Source: Melastoma dodecandrum (taxonomy: Eukaryota; Streptophyta; Magnoliopsida; Myrtales; Melastomataceae). From it: a DNA stretch of 64,000 nucleotides. Below are positions 43,242-57,241 of this stretch, piece after piece. Location: contig JARUPY010000606.1 in the NCBI GenBank assembly GCA_029817715.1, forward strand, positions 6,882,001 to 6,946,000, given 5' to 3'. Numbering within the stretch: position 1 is the first letter of the stretch; the number at the start of each line of letters is the position of its first letter. Position numbers and translations under genes: made by a program. The notes below the pieces were generated by a model. The model saw only the letters and a list, made by a program, of their open reading frames with translations. It was not told the DNA's origin and did no database searches.

Positions 43242-46200
43242 ATGCCAGTAGCAGAAGGAACACGATCGAGAACCCAGCAAATGGAGCTTGAAGGAATAGC
43301 AGCGCTGTTGCAGGAGGTAATGAAGAAAGTGGAAGGAATGGATGCAAGGTTTGACAAATTTGATTCTCGCTTGGAAATTATTGAAGGTTCGTCAACAAAC
43401 CGGGACAGACCGGGAAGATTCGTGGAGGATGAGGGGGAATCAGACCGCAGAAGGGAACGGGGTCAAGGTGGGTGGACTGGCGAACGGGTGACCCGACAAA
43501 CTAAGGTCGAGTTCCCCCTGTTTGATGGTACTAAGGTACAGGAATGGGTGTTTAAGAGCGAGCGTTTTTTTGAGTTGGATGAGACCCCTCCAGAACTCAA
43601 GGTGAGCATCGCATCTGTATACTTGGTGGGGTTAGCCATTGAGTGGCATTATGCCTTTTTAAGGAACAGGGAAATCGGAGGACCGGTGAGTTGGGAGGAG
43701 TATTCGTCTGCGATGATGCTGAGATTTGGGCCGAACGAGATGAGCAGACCTATAGTACAACTTAAGGAACTTAAGGAGGGGGATAGTTATGCGGAATATG
43801 TGGATGAGTTTGTCTCCTTGGTGACGAAAGTGGAGTTGTCACAGGAGGATCAAGTGGCTCTATTTATTGGGGGTCTCCGGACGGCGAATAGGAAATTAAT
43901 CACGGTACTTAAACCCAGGAGTTTGCAACAGGCGATAGCCATAGGGAAAACACTATCTGTAGAGGAGGATCCTTACGGTGGAAGAACTAAGTGGGGAGTG
44001 GAAGCTGGTAGGAATAGTCGAATGGACGGCAGACACAATATGAGGGAGCAGGTCACAACCGTCACACACGAGAATGCTGGGAGACGGCCACCCGTGCAGA
44101 AACAAGAAGAACAACGAACCAAAACGGGATTCGGAAGTGGTAAAACTCTGCCGTATCAGCCCCCGCATAGAAGACTATCCACTGCGGAAATGGAGGACAA
44201 AAGAATTAAAGGACTCTGTTTTTGGTGCGATAAGAAATACACATTTGGACATAAGTGTAACGAAAGGAAGTTATATTCATTATTACTGGAGCTGGAAGAT
44301 TCAGGGGAGGCAAGTCCTGATACAGAGGAGGTGGGAAATGAGAATACAATGGATGAGTCAACTGTAGTTTCCCTACATGCCCTGCAAGGGGTGGCCATGG
44401 CGATTCATCATAGAACAATGAAAGTAGTAGGGTGGTACAAGAGGCGGAAGTTGACTGTTCTTATTGACTCGGGCAGCACACACAATTTCCTTGATTTAGC
44501 AACGGCCAGACAGTTGGATTGTAGTTCACGACCCATGTCTTGTCGGAAGGTGATGGTCGCTAATGGAGAGCAAATGAGTTGTGATGCAACTATCAGTGGG
44601 TTCAAGTGGGAAATGCAGGGGGTGCAATTTGAAGCTGATGTTTTACTTATGCCTATCAAGGGTTGTGATTTAATATTGGGGGTAGAGTGGCTGAATACCG
44701 TGGGAGTAATTGTGTGGGATTTTCGTAACCTTACTATGAAATTCTCTTGGAAGGGAAAGCAGATGACATTAGCAGCTGGGGATGAGGAGTTCTTCAAGGT
44801 GAGGCCAGGTGTATATTCTCTAGGGGGTAATGAAATGGGCATGTGGATTTTTCCAGAGCACGTAGTGTCCGAACATCACCTTTTTAATTTGGAAGTTCCT
44901 GAGTCTATTCAGCAGATAATTGGCGAGTTTGCTATGGTTTTTGAGGAACCGAGGGGATTACCTCCCTCAAGGAAGCATGATCATGCAATTCCATTAGAAG
45001 AGGGTGTTCGAGGACTCAGTTTACGACCATATAGGTACTCAAGCTCACAAAAAGACGTCATTGAACAGCTGGTGCAGGAGATGCTGCGAGCAGGAATCAT
45101 ACAACCCAGCAACAGTCCCTTTTCTTCCCCGGTGGTGCTTGTTAAGAAAAAGGATCATTCATGGCGGCTATGTATCGATTATAGGGAGCTAAATCAGAGA
45201 ACTATCAAAGACAAATTTCCGATTCCGATCATAGAGGAACTCTTGGACGAATTACATGGGGCAAGTTGGTTCTCAAAACTAGATTTACGGTCTGGGTACC
45301 ACCAGATCCGAGTTCGAAGCCAAGACATTCCCAAAACTGCCTTCCGTACTCACGAAGGGCATTATGAGTTTCTAGTCATGCCGTTTGGCCTCACGAACGC
45401 CCCGTCAACGTTCCAAAGTCTGATGAACGACGTATTCAGGCCCTACTTGCGACGGTTTGTCTTAGTTTTCTTTGATGACATACTTGTCTATAGCAATTCC
45501 TTACAGTCTCATGCTGATCATTTGAGGGTAGTACTACAGGTGCTTAAGGATCATAGTTTGTTTGCCAAGGCGAGTAAATGCCTTTTTGCCAGCAGAAGGG
45601 TTGAATATCTTGGTCATTTTATTGAGGAGAATGGAGTTTCGACTGATCCTCGGAAGATTGCGGCTGTTCAGGAGTGGCCAGCTCCAAAATCGATTAAACA
45701 ACTGCGGGGATTCTTGGGTCTTACAGGGTATTACAGGAGATTTGTTAAAGGGTATGGCGTTCTTAGTAAGCCCCTAACTCAGCTTCTTAAAAAGGATTCC
45801 TTCGTATGGTCGGAGCCAGCTCAGCAAGCCTTTGAGCAATTGAAGAATGCTATGATTACAGCTCCTACGCTTGCACTACCTGATTTCTCGAAGGAGTTTA
45901 TTTTAGAAACTGATGCAAGTTCGACGGGAATTGGCGCTGTGTTGATGCAGGAAGGTCATCCCATAGCTTTTAGCAGCAAGGCATTGGCTCCTCGGCATAT
46001 TGGTTTATCGGTGTATGAGAAGGAGTTATTATCCATTGTATATGCGGTGGAGAAATGGCGTCACTATTTAATTGGAAGACATTTCATCATACGGACTGAT
46101 CATCAGAGTTTAAAGTACCTGATGGATCAACGATTACATAACGATAGTCAATTTCGGTGGTTATCCAAATTGGTGGGGTTTGATTATGAAATCTGTTACA

Positions 46201-47654
46201 AGAAGGGAAAGGAGAATGTCGCCGCCGATGCATTATCGCGGGTGCAAGGAGCTGAACTGATGTCTCTCATGTTATCTCTGCAGCAGGGAACTCTTTTGGA
46301 TGCGATTAAGCAAAGCTGGCAGCAAGATCCTCAATTGGCTTTGGTCCTTCAACAAATTAAACAAGGATTATCTACCAAGTACGAGTGGACTCAAGAGCTT
46401 TTGAAGCGGAAGGGTAAACTGGTGGTCGGGAAGGTACAGGAGTTGAGACAATCCATCATTGAAGTGTTTCATGCATCTTCGGTTGGGGGGCATTCGGGAG
46501 TGCATGCTACTCTCAAACGGGTTGCTAGCTTCTGCTATTGGAAGGGGATGGAACGTGATGTGAGGGCTTTCATTCGGTCTTGTGTGGTCTGTCAACGCTG
46601 TAAATATGATTCCGCAGCTTCGCCTGGCTTATTACAACCTCTACCAATTCCTCAGTCGGTTTGGACCAACATCAGCATGGATTTCATTTCCGGTCTACCG
46701 AAATCTCACGGTAAGGACGTGATTATGGTGGTAGTCGATCGGCTTACTAAGTATGCACATTTTATGGCCCTGCGGCATCCTTTTTCAGCACCCGCAGTCG
46801 CGGAGGTATTTCTTAATACGGTCTTCAAATTACATGGTTTACCGGAGACAATCGTGAGTGATCGGGATACCATCTTCCTCAGTGAGTTTTGGCAGTCTCT
46901 TTTTAAACTTCAGGGTGTAGAATTGCACTTATCTTCAGCATATCATCCTCAGACAGACGGTCAAACCGAAGTGGTCAATCGTTGCCTTGAAACGTACTTA
47001 CGGTGTATGACGTATGACTGCCCGGGAACTTGGTCTAAGTGGCTGGCTTTAGCGGAATGGTGGTACAACACCAATTTTCACTCTTCCATTCAATCGACGC
47101 CTTTTCAAGCACTATACGGGTACGCACCACCTATCCACTTGCCTTATATCTGTGGGACAGCTCAAAACAAGATAGTGGATCGAGAACTGACTGATCGTGA
47201 AGCAATGTTGGCCTTGCTGAAATTCCATCTACATCGGGCGCAACATAGAATGGTGCAGCTGGCAAATAGGCGTCGTTCTGATCGAAATTTCCAAATTGGT
47301 GACCTGGTGTATGTCAAACTTCAATCTTACAAGCAGACCACAGTGGACGGCCGCCACCATCACAAGTTATTTCCCTTATATTATGGTCCCTATAAGGTTC
47401 TGGACAGGGTGGGTGCGGTTGCTTATCGTTTGGACCTTCCGGGGAGCTCTCAGATACATCCGATCTTCCATGTATCTAAGCTTAAAAGATTTGTCAGCCC
47501 GGAAAAGCGCAAGATGGTCAAGAGGGGAAAGCAGGCGGCTACACAAGTACTAGTGAAGTGGAAGAATAAACCACAAGAGCAAGCCACTTGGGAGTTTTTA
47601 TTTGATTTGCAGCAGCGATTTCCAGGCTACACCCTTGAGGACAAGGGTGTTTAA
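43242..47654 (+). CDS. Gypsy gag-pol polyprotein, intact
   Basis: A single open frame of 1,470 aa from ATG 43242; an ATG at 43149 lies inside the LTR/PBS and is unlikely to be used. Domains in order: GAG (about 85-250); a zinc knuckle CFWC...HKC (about 325); aspartic protease IDSGSTHNF (about 407); RT with FFDDILVYS (about 743); RNase [14 protein letters not shown] (about 889); integrase with the HHCC region HSGVH...CVVCQRC (1082-1115) and DDE residues at MDFIS (1146), VSDRD (1204) and a following Glu; an [10 protein letters not shown] module (about 1405); and a chromodomain-like end VLVKWKNKP (1427-1466). All catalytic motifs are present, so the element could be autonomous. Confidence 0.95.
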   Translation: MPVAEGTRSRTQQMELEGIAALLQEVMKKVEGMDARFDKFDSRLEIIEGSSTNRDRPGRFVEDEGESDRRRERGQGGWTGERVTRQTKVEFPLFDGTKVQEWVFKSERFFELDETPPELKVSIASVYLVGLAIEWHYAFLRNREIGGPVSWEEYSSAMMLRFGPNEMSRPIVQLKELKEGDSYAEYVDEFVSLVTKVELSQEDQVALFIGGLRTANRKLITVLKPRSLQQAIAIGKTLSVEEDPYGGRTKWGVEAGRNSRMDGRHNMREQVTTVTHENAGRRPPVQKQEEQRTKTGFGSGKTLPYQPPHRRLSTAEMEDKRIKGLCFWCDKKYTFGHKCNERKLYSLLLELEDSGEASPDTEEVGNENTMDESTVVSLHALQGVAMAIHHRTMKVVGWYKRRKLTVLIDSGSTHNFLDLATARQLDCSSRPMSCRKVMVANGEQMSCDATISGFKWEMQGVQFEADVLLMPIKGCDLILGVEWLNTVGVIVWDFRNLTMKFSWKGKQMTLAAGDEEFFKVRPGVYSLGGNEMGMWIFPEHVVSEHHLFNLEVPESIQQIIGEFAMVFEEPRGLPPSRKHDHAIPLEEGVRGLSLRPYRYSSSQKDVIEQLVQEMLRAGIIQPSNSPFSSPVVLVKKKDHSWRLCIDYRELNQRTIKDKFPIPIIEELLDELHGASWFSKLDLRSGYHQIRVRSQDIPKTAFRTHEGHYEFLVMPFGLTNAPSTFQSLMNDVFRPYLRRFVLVFFDDILVYSNSLQSHADHLRVVLQVLKDHSLFAKASKCLFASRRVEYLGHFIEENGVSTDPRKIAAVQEWPAPKSIKQLRGFLGLTGYYRRFVKGYGVLSKPLTQLLKKDSFVWSEPAQQAFEQLKNAMITAPTLALPDFSKEFILETDASSTGIGAVLMQEGHPIAFSSKALAPRHIGLSVYEKELLSIVYAVEKWRHYLIGRHFIIRTDHQSLKYLMDQRLHNDSQFRWLSKLVGFDYEICYKKGKENVAADALSRVQGAELMSLMLSLQQGTLLDAIKQSWQQDPQLALVLQQIKQGLSTKYEWTQELLKRKGKLVVGKVQELRQSIIEVFHASSVGGHSGVHATLKRVASFCYWKGMERDVRAFIRSCVVCQRCKYDSAASPGLLQPLPIPQSVWTNISMDFISGLPKSHGKDVIMVVVDRLTKYAHFMALRHPFSAPAVAEVFLNTVFKLHGLPETIVSDRDTIFLSEFWQSLFKLQGVELHLSSAYHPQTDGQTEVVNRCLETYLRCMTYDCPGTWSKWLALAEWWYNTNFHSSIQSTPFQALYGYAPPIHLPYICGTAQNKIVDRELTDREAMLALLKFHLHRAQHRMVQLANRRRSDRNFQIGDLVYVKLQSYKQTTVDGRHHHKLFPLYYGPYKVLDRVGAVAYRLDLPGSSQIHPIFHVSKLKRFVSPEKRKMVKRGKQAATQVLVKWKNKPQEQATWEFLFDLQQRFPGYTLEDKGV

Positions 47655-47664
47655 AAGGGAGGGG
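47654..47664 (+). other. Polypurine tract
   Basis: aaaagggaggg, three bases before the right LTR; it primes plus-strand synthesis. Confidence 0.8.
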
Positions 47665-47667
47665 CAT

Positions 47668-48113
47668 TGTTGCGGAGGGAATGGCTCAGGGAAGGGAAAA
47701 AGGCCGTGGATTGAGAAGAAAGGCCGTCTGGACTGCATCAAAGGGCCTCGAAGGCATTACAAACTCTTTACCAAACTTTTTATAAATTGTAGTTGAGGGT
47801 CGAAACCCAAATCTGCCCCTGCGAAGGGCAATAGGGTAAAAACCCTAAGTAACAGAAAAGTAAAAAAACAGCAAACGGGGGAACGCGGACGAGGGGTATA
47901 AGGTGGTGAGGAATATAGCCTGTGCAGGTGGTTAGATGAAAGAGAAGAAGGGGGGAAAAGGAAAAATAGGAAGATGTTGGTGAAGAAGGTAGCGGAGGAT
48001 GAGGAGAAGGGAGGGTTGATTGTGCTGAAAAATTCAGGCTCCGGTGATAAATGAGATTCGGCCGTGAGTTGTTTCCCTGTGAGTGAGAGTCTGTCTGTGC
48101 GTGAGCCGCATCA
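47668..48113 (+). repeat. Right LTR (446 bp)
   Basis: Near-identical to the left LTR, with differences near 47930, 47950-47958 and 48000. TG...CA ends are intact. Confidence 0.95.
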
Positions 48114-50839
48114 CTCCCTCATGAACGCTGCCCTCTCTCGAAGGTTCTCCATCGTCCCCGCCATCTTTTCAGGACACGCGCCCTACGCCGCCTCCTCCTC
48201 CTCTTCTTCTTTTCCTTCAACTTCTACGGCAGCGATGGGGCCATTAGTGGTTGTAGCCGTAGCTGCGGCGGGTGGTTGCATTGCCCCGGGGGGGGGGGGG
48301 GGAATTCAGTTACGAGTCCGTTTTTCGGTTTCTTTTGGTGGGCCAGGGAAGTCATTCGAGCGGGGTCCGACACGTGGGTGCCGAGTGTTGTGAGGCCCAA
48401 TGGGCCTATTTCGGATTTCACCTGACAAAGGGCCTCGAACTAAAAAAGGAGGCCCATTTAGAACCATATTACTAAAACAACCAAATCCATCACAAATGGG
48501 AAGACCGTATGATATCTAACTCGGTAATTCCCATAGACGAAGGAACATGGTTAAGGCATCCGCAAAGTCGCAGTCGTAAGGACGCTGACCGACACAGATG
48601 ATGACGGTTGGGATCCTCGCTTGTAATGAAAACAATAATGTCAAATGACGGATGGCGCATTCCCGAAAAGCAAAAAATGTGACCAAAAGGGGGGGTTTGT
48701 ACGACTGCATCGTATCGCATGTTCCTATCGTATGAACAAAAAGAGATAGGAGGGAAGTGGGTTTTGATCCATTATTTTGAATTCCGCTTACACCACAAGA
48801 TCCAAATCACAAGAAACCTAGCTGGGGCAACGAAATCGTCGTCAAGGTAAATGCATCCGGTTTTGAAAACGTGTTCTGGGTGTCCATCCACGAGGAAGAA
48901 AGACGAGATATGTGATGGATGGGTGGGGGGGCGTGGCTGGCTGGCTGCTGCCTAACTCGGGGGAGAGAGCATTGACTCACTCGTGTTATAGGGTGGTCAT
49001 CTCATGGACATGGAATTGCCACGTTTTCGCATGTGCCCCGCTTTTAGTTTATATAGACTTTGGTCACCCAATCATAAAAAAGTGAATTGAAATGAAGACC
49101 TCTAATCCGAAATTAATCCGTGAAGTGCTTACTAATTTACTCCATCAAGTCAAGACCCTCCCCCTTTTATGTTTTTTTTAGATACTCACGGACCTCTATA
49201 ATTGGCCTCGCGATCTTCTAGTAGTACAATATCTTTGCAAAGCGAAAGTTCTAGTGGGTCCCACAAATCAAACTCACTGACCCACAAACCCTATCTTCTT
49301 ACAGAATGAAAGTTGGGCTTCTGCGATGATGGGCTGCCTCGACCGAGAATGAAATGATTCGAGGAATACGGACGGATAAGGGATGGAGGGACATATTCTT
49401 AAACAACTACTTTTATCACGAAAGATTCCCAACATGACACGAGATTTGACTAGCAGTGTGGGAAATGAAAAATAATGATCAGAAAGGCAACGTTGTTGAA
49501 GCCGACCGATGAAAGTCGCGTAAGTTCTTATATATATTATGCAAATGGAAACGGTGAGAGACACACACCCTCGTGATCTTGACAAGTGCACGAGTGTGCT
49601 TCGAAAATGTTTAGTTTATTTTCGGTGGCCATACTTTCTGGGGCATCGAGAAGACACTTTGCGTGAAAATGCTTAAAAGCACCCGCGATGACATTAAACA
49701 TCCGGGAGTTAAACTAGGGGATCGAATTCATTCTTGTTGTAACGAACAGAAACTAGACACGTAAGGGCATGTCCTTCCCTCCCCTTTTTAGACTCTTCTC
49801 GATCATGAGACATCGAGTGGACGCCGATGGTTTCACCACTAATGATGCCTCGGCTTTTAATCGAGTGCTCCTTTTGTAATGAAACTACAAATGACTTGAG
49901 TAAGAACAAGCAAAGATGTCTGATGGCGTTTGGTTAACCGTGTCTGATTATTCGGGCAACAAGAGAAAAGGGGAATGGTAAGGGACCGATTCCTCTTCCT
50001 CCTACTCCTCCTCCTCCTCCTCCTCGTCATGCTACCTTCGAGGAGTCAATGAGGGTGAGATCAACAAGATAGATAGGAAGGAAAGGAAAGGAAAGGAAGA
50101 AACAAGACCCGGAAGGGGGATCACCATCATAGTCCTCCATGGTCAAGACTAGGTGTTTTCATTACATCATGCGTCGCCCCGAATCGTGATAACAAAGGCA
50201 GGGAGAGATGGGGTGAAACTGATTGGTGTCTGTTGCTGCGTAAGCTGCCTTGTCATGAAACACATGTTGTTGTTGTTGTAGGCGTAGTCTCACGAAAGAA
50301 AAGGTCGGGTTTTGTGGAGGGGTCAAACAATGTCGGAACAATGGTATTTATTAACCCTGTCGTGGAAGTGTTTCGCTTCGCTACCTTTTGTTACATTATT
50401 TCTTGGCTGTGGCCGCCATGCCATGCATGTCATATGATTTATTGCTCTCTCGTCGACACAAGACTGAACAAACGATTATCAGGAACTGTTAAACCTAACC
50501 ATTTCATCCACACCCACGTTTTTAAGTACAAAACAGGGGTAGTCTCCCGTTGTTGCCCCCCCTAAACCTAAAGCACCCGAAGTCCCAAACTACCGCATAA
50601 GACGAATGGGTCGCTTCTTTATTGTCAATTGATTTTAGAGTAGACTCCGTTCGACTTATATATTGGGCTTGAGGAATAATCGAAATTTTTTACATGATAA
50701 CGAAGTTCGGAGAATGCTTACCAAACAAGGCCAATAAATCAATCCCTCTATTTATATACTGGGCTTGAGGAGTGAGCTGGCCTGAAATTTTCTAGGAAAC
50801 ACAATACAAAGGAGTTCCCACATACACATAGGGATGAAA

Positions 50840-51260
50840 ACGAGCCGAACTGAAATGCAAAGCTCAAATTCGGTTCGAGCTTGATCAATCCCAAAAAACT
50901 GAAGCTCGAGCTCGGCTCGGTCCAGTTTTAGGGAGCTCAAACTCGGCTCGATAGGCTCGAATATAGATTGAGCCTAAACTCAAATGGACAATTCGAGAAG
51001 GACGTCGGGAAGGGAAAGGCGGACTTCGAGAAGGGGAAGATCGACGCAAACGCGGACGTGGGTAACGACAAGGCGGACGCGAGAAATGAAACGGACGAGA
51101 ATGTGGTGAGACAGAGTAGGCGAAAACATCATTATTTATTAATAAAATAATTAATATTTATTATATAATATTAGATTCACAAACCATCGAACTGTAAATG
51201 CGTTAAAGACTCGAGTTCGGTCAAAATTGAGCTCGAACCGAACTTTGACCGCACAGGAGC
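50840..51260. repeat. GAGCTCG/TTCGGT-rich degenerate region
   Basis: Many variants of gctcgagctcggctcg and ttcggttcgagct occur at both ends, with those on the right partly in inverse orientation. It may be a degraded TIR element; no clean boundaries are visible. Confidence 0.35.
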
Positions 51261-54200
51261 GGCTGAATTCATATTCACGCCTGCACACACAAGTCAACAA
51301 AGTGATGGTAACGCCGGCTTTTGTAAACTCGAATTCGATGTCATCCACCTTCATTCCTTTTGAGCGTGCAATAGATGGGAAGACAGATCAGACCGATCTT
51401 CTTATGGCAAGACATTGACGGGACGAAGGAATGGATCTTGCTCTCAAGCCTCTCTGCGTTAACTTTGAGGGATGATATATATTTACTTCCCCTTGCAGTC
51501 AAACAGTAAAAATCATGGTATCCATCCAACCAAGAAAAAGAAAGAATTCCGGAGCAATACTTTTTTCCAAGTCTGTACAATTGAAAAAACCGGGGGAGAG
51601 GAGGGTAGGGAGGGGGGGACCCGGGGGTGAGGGGCCGACACGTGTCCAATCAATTGTAATAATGGAGACAAGGGAGGGAGGGGGGGGGGGTCTCCTCCTC
51701 CCATTGGTTGCTTTCTTGACTTGGGGGGCCTGTATGAAAGAGAACCCGAGGATGAGGAGAAAGAGGGTGAGTTGGGTTGGGTTAGGACGACTCCTGGGAC
51801 CTACCCCACCCCCCCTTTTTCTTTTCTCTTTTGTTTTTTTTTCCTTGTAGATAAAAAAATCTTACATGTGCAAATATATCCACCACCACCCACTCAGCAC
51901 AGGCGTGTTATTATACATTAGGTTGGTTGGGATTCATAGTTCTTGGAGAAAATATTTCGTAAAAAAAAAAAAAAGATAAATGGCTTTAAAATTTGATAAA
52001 TAATGTTCTAAAATTGAAGTTTTAAAACTTGAAATTAGTTTTATAAATTTGATTTCATGTTCGTAAAAATTGATTTGATGCGTTTTACTTCGTCAAGGGA
52101 ATCATATTCGTTAAAAATAACTTCATCGTTTTTAAGAGAAAAAGTACGGAACAATGACTATATTTACATTAAAAAAATTTGAGTTTTCTAAATCTGATTT
52201 TAAGATGTTATTATTCGATTAATTTTAAAAACATATCTTATTTCGCGAAATGCTTTTACGTGTGTGTATTTTGGACTAAGAAGTTGTTCGTGTCCTCTTT
52301 GGGTTGGATCCACTGATCTAAATCATAGGGTATTTGATGAAAATATTACAAAGATAAAAAAGAATTAGGAGCTTAATATCCCGGAATTAAATCCGTGAGA
52401 ACCTTATGTCCTGTTAAATAAGCGGAAATAAAGTACGTTTTCTGTTTTCGTTTTATATGAAAATAAGAAAATATGTTTGTTATTAAAAAAAAGAAATAAC
52501 TTTTTAAATTTTGAGTCTCAATTTTCATTTTCTATTTTTCAAAACAGAAAACGGAGCACGTTTTCAGTGAACAAACATCACCTTAAGGACCAACTCTTAA
52601 TTACTTATCTATAAATAATCTCGTAAAAAAGGGGAAAATAATACTAAAAAATGGTGGGGTCGGGTGGTGATGCGCTGTTCAGTTGACGCGTGTACAGTCC
52701 TCCGGCCCCACGGTAATGTTAGCATAAGTCCAATCACCCGGGCCCAACTCCCCCACTCTCCCTCTCTCTCTCACTCACTCTCTTTGTTATTATTATTATT
52801 ATTTTTAATTCTAAATTTGTTTTTAAAATACGAATAACAAAAAAAAAATAGTTTTTTTAAGTAACAATAAATGGAGAAGGTTTTAAAAGAAAAGGAAGAT
52901 ATTAAATGGTATGGGCTCCATGTGTACGTCCTACCACGAGACAACCATAAAGTCTTTAGAGAAAAAAAGAAGACTTATCCTCTGTATCATATCAACTGCT
53001 TAGAACCAAAGAGTTAGGTGATTAGGGTAGTCTCACGAGGCTCGTGTTAGTTAGAATTTAGCTGGATTCGTATGCCCTTCCTTGTAATAAGAAAAAAAAA
53101 GAAAAGAAAGACAACTCGAAACTCCATCTTAAGTTGTGTGTTTGAGTATGTTACCCGTGATTTCAATTTACCTCGAATTGTATTAGTTCGACATTTTATC
53201 CATACTTTTCTGACTGTCGTTTAGACACATTCGACTCCTAAATAATTGATTGGCCAAAAGGAAGAAACCGATTGGCCATCAAACAAAATAATTAAGAAAA
53301 AATGAATAATTGATGGCCTAATCTAATCACCACACTAATTGGTAGTTGAGGACATTAATTAAGTTGCATGTCCAGTTGTGTCCTCAGCTCAAAACCATAC
53401 CGCATTTTAGGCCGCTTTGTTTTTGTTTTGTTTTAATTTTCAATGGAGGATGGGGTGTTGGGGGGGGAGGGTCGTATAGCCACCAAGTCTTATGACATAA
53501 CCCGTGTTTTCCGGGGTAATTAAGCACGACAACGACCCGATAATGGTTGCGTCTTTGGACGGGTCCTTCTACTTTACAACTATAAAACAAGAGGGGGAGG
53601 GAGAGGTTTGTTCTTGGGGTGGAACGATGGTCCCTCCTGAGGGGCCATAAACAATAAAAATGTATCGCTTTTTCTTAGACTTTTGGTGCTTAGGATTTAT
53701 CCTTATAAATATAAGTACGTCGATAACTTTTTGATCGAACATGAAGGGAGGAGGAGGAGGAGGAGGAGGGTGGTGTGAGAGACGAGACACAAGCGACAGA
53801 CAACAGTTGATATTGGCGTAACTTGGGTTGTGTTGTGTTGTATTGTAATGTAATATAATATCATATATATATATATATAAGACACGCGTTGCAATAAGTT
53901 TATAACATAACATCATCAAAAAGGCATGTGGAAAAGCTGTGTGTGTGGGTGCGAGAGAGGAGGAAAAACCAATACAATATCCAAGGTTTTTCTTTTTGGC
54001 GATTCAAAAGGGTCTATCGGGATTTTAAATAATAATATTCAACCTCCGAGGGGAGATACGCCCGGTACGGCCATGCACATTGTTCCTTACTATCGTTCTA
54101 TTTTATTACAGGATCGATGTTTTCTTTCCCACTCTAAAGAAATGTGTAAAAAGCTAAAGAAAGATTGCAACTCTATGGAAAAAAGCGATCCATCCATGAG

Positions 54201-57200
54201 GAGGCCACCGCACTCCTCCACACTCCAATATCTTCGTCTTCTTTTTTTTAAAAAAAAAAAAGAAAAAAAGAAAAGAAAAGGTCATAAAAAGAAAAGATAG
54301 ATTCTCTTTACTCGAGAGTCATCATCATCATCACATCACTTTGGCCCCTTTCAAAAGTTACAAAAACAAAACCACGCCCCGTACTCGGCTTAACCCTAAT
54401 TACGACAAAACAAGAAATACTGTAACATCTCACGAGGAAGGCGTCGTTCTTACGTGAATAACTAACGAGAAATACTCGGGAAAATACACATCTTCGCATC
54501 TACTTGTGACGAAAGTAGGAAAGAAGGAATTAAAGGAGGGAGTGGTGGGTGGTGAGTGACGGGGAGTCTGTGTTTCCTCTCGGGCACAGAAACAAGGGGC
54601 ATTTAATTAGGGTTTGCTGCAATTATTAGGTTCGCATTCACATACACAAAGAATCTCCCTCTCCATTCCTCACATCCCTCGTTTTCCCCTTTTCCTAAAG
54701 GCAAAAAGTGATTGGTCGAAACCCCAAAAATATTATCCTTAAGTTTACGATCATTCATGCGACCAATCCCCCCACTACAATCTCCCTCGGGGACATGGAT
54801 CTTCACTAAGTTAATGAAATGGGACTCTGATCGCAATTACTCTCGTGAGCTTAAAAGAAAACCCTCCCTCTCATCCAATGGCCAAAGCAAAAAAACACAC
54901 ACACCCTTTCCCTTTCAGGTGCCCCCAACGAGACATAAATCTAAGCGATGGCAGAGTATATGTGTCCTTCGATTTAGGGTTTATCATTATTATGGGAGTC
55001 ATGTTAACAACATCGCCTAACAGAAGAAAAAACTGTATTTTTTTTTCTCTTTTGCGTTGCAATCATTGTGGCGATGGCGATGACATAGACGCACGACGAC
55101 TTTAATGAAAGGAGTTGGGGTGGAGAAGTAAATATTCTTTTGCCAACAATGTCCCACGTAAAAATTGACGTGAGAGGGTAAAAAACAATTTTAAATAAAA
55201 ATAAAAACCTTGTACGGAAAGATTTTAAAAAAAAGGCACGCGTGTTTCGAGAGAACGAAGTTCATTTCTCTGTTTTCGTTCTTTAAGAAAAATGAGAAAA
55301 CTACGGTTGATATAAAGACGTACGTACCCTATTTCCTATAACCAAACGGGGCCTAAAAGGCATGCATACTGGTTTTTCATGTATCTGGTCAATGTCAAAT
55401 ATTTCAAACGAAAGGAGAAGCGATTTACTGGGGGGCTGGAAAGTATCAGTGGCTTCACTTTTTTAAACTCCAGCGTGGAAAGGAATACTATACTCAACAC
55501 TATGCGTAGCGTATAGTAAGTATACATGAAGAAATCAAACTGAGCATGTGAATAAAACTCTAGAGACACTATCTCTGACTTGGGAAGACATAAAGTCACA
55601 AAGAAAAGAAAAAGTAAAAAAGAAAAAGTGGATGTTAATTGGGGTTGGTTTGTTTGGTCCTTTTGTGTATCCTTTTCTTTTAATAATATTATTATAAGAA
55701 ATTAAATTAATTAGTTTTTTATTTATCTTGGAAGGAAGGAGCTCTTAAAAGCAATCCAACACCACACAAGGCAATGCCCCCGAAAGAAGACAGGTTAGAT
55801 ATTAATGGAATCGAATTTTAATCAGAACAAGAGAACTTGGACCCCCACCCCCACCACCACCACCATCACCATCACCATCACCATCACCCACACCCACATC
55901 CTCCCTCCCCACCACTTCTCTTATCTCTCACTCTTCTTTTTTAATTTCTCCCTTCATCTTTCTCAGAAACATGAAAGCTTTCCTTTGGAGGGAGACGTTT
56001 CCTCGTTCCCTTCACTTGTTTTGTATCTCAGAAATGGACACCATTCAATTCCCCTTTAATCCCCACCTCCCCCAAGTAATACTCCAATCTCTTTCGGACT
56101 GATTTGGGGAGAAAAGAGTGAACCGAGGATGGCCTCGATGTGTTTGTTGTTGGTGTTGGTGTTTGTCTTTGGTCACTACAGATCAAACAAAGCAAAGAAC
56201 CCAGAAAGAAGAATGGAAAAGGGGTACCCGTTGCTGCTTGTTGTTCATGCGTGTGTGTGTATGTGTCTGGTGCGTGTGGAGTTCATCTCGAACTTGTCCT
56301 CAAATGGATAATGAAAGTAATCCAATAAATAAATATTAATAATAATAAAAGAAAGATGGGTATCTTTTTTACGGTCCTTTTTCCCTTCCCCAATTCTCAT
56401 TCATTTCCATCTCTCTCTCATCCTTGATTTTCTCCCTCGTCAAGTGGAAAGATTTGTGCAGACATCTTACAGAGAAAGAGATGGAGAGAGATGGCAGAGA
56501 AATAAACCTTTCCCTTATTTGAATAGACACAACTGTTGTTTTACACCCTCGCGAACTCACCTGCAAGAATTTTTTTCTTTCCCCCTCCTCTCCTCCTCTC
56601 CTCTCCTCTCCTCCCCACCAGGCCCTTGGTGTACTGCTGCCCATCACACGGCCAGAAAAACCAGACAGTATCCCCAGGTGGGTTTAAGATCCCTTTTTAA
56701 AGGATTTGGAGATTTGGGAACTCCTTTCCTTTTCCTTCTCTTCTTTATTTTTTGTGGGTTGGTTGGAGGTGGGAGATCTTCTTGTTTGCTTTTTTTATCT
56801 ACCTGTTTTCCGAGCAACAACAACAACAACATATCATTCACGGACATGGATGGATAGATGGTCTCTGGATCCATCGATGATGAGATATTTGCAGCGTAGC
56901 GAAAACACGTGCATAAGTTATTGTCTTCTTGAAAGGGAAAAAAAGAAAGAAGAGGAAAATCCTTGCTTTTGCTTTCCTCTCCTTTCCTTTTCTTCTTCGA
57001 TTGTTGTTGTTGTTGATGTTTTTGTGAAAATATATTATACTATTACTTTTTTTTTTACAATATAATATAAGAACATAGTGTCTGTATCTCTGTCTGTCTG
57101 TGCCTGTGAGTATTGTGTTTTTAGGCTACTCGTCTTTGTGTGTGATCCTTTGATGCCTTTCACTTTCCTCCTCCTCTTATATAACCTCATGAATAATTCT

Positions 57201-57210
57201 CTTCCTCCTC

Positions 57211-57241
57211 CCTCTTCTTCTTCTTCTTCTTCTTCTTCTTC
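57211..57241 (+). repeat. (TTC)n tract in the BEL1-like 5' leader
   Basis: About ten TTC units, roughly 320 bp upstream of the start codon. Confidence 0.9.

Larger units (their letters stand above)
42752..48113 (+). mobile_element. Full-length Ty3/Gypsy chromovirus (5.36 kb)
   Basis: Complete element: left LTR 42752-43198, PBS 43201-43212, one gag-pol frame, polypurine tract 47654-47664, right LTR 47668-48113. The flanking 5-mers are ctctc (left) and ctccc (right), a target duplication with one mismatch. It lies in the opposite orientation to the EXO70 gene it interrupts. Small size, about 450-bp LTRs, a tRNA-Met PBS and a C-terminal chromodomain-like end suggest a chromovirus such as the Reina lineage; the lineage is inferred. 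Confidence 0.95.
41136..48164 (-). pseudogene. EXO70A1-like pseudogene, split by a Gypsy element and 3'-truncated
   Basis: Starting at ATG 48164, MAGTMENLRERAAFMRE runs to 48114, where the Gypsy element interrupts. At 42751 leftward the exon resumes with SLNRSQTITDSMVSF and DHRLSALETALRPTQ. Later exons read LRMHAIRRARENIDK (about 42440-42530), AEAKILRGPHEDLESYLEAI (42160-42275), QANNLLAKAL, IPPRVIPLLHD, QTLRKLGVEKM (41430-41590) and VKLLFTGESEVCDQ to MYEIMRELNPA (41136-41348). EXO70 is an exocyst subunit that tethers secretory vesicles. Besides the insertion, there are one-base frameshifts near 42160 and 41742, a lost donor near 42437, and no C-terminal half. EXO70A1 proteins are about 640 aa; this covers roughly half. 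Confidence 0.88.

Noticed and set aside
53926..54300. 124-codon plus-strand frame
   Set aside because: Ends in a poly-Lys tail from an A-rich tract; no domain or context.
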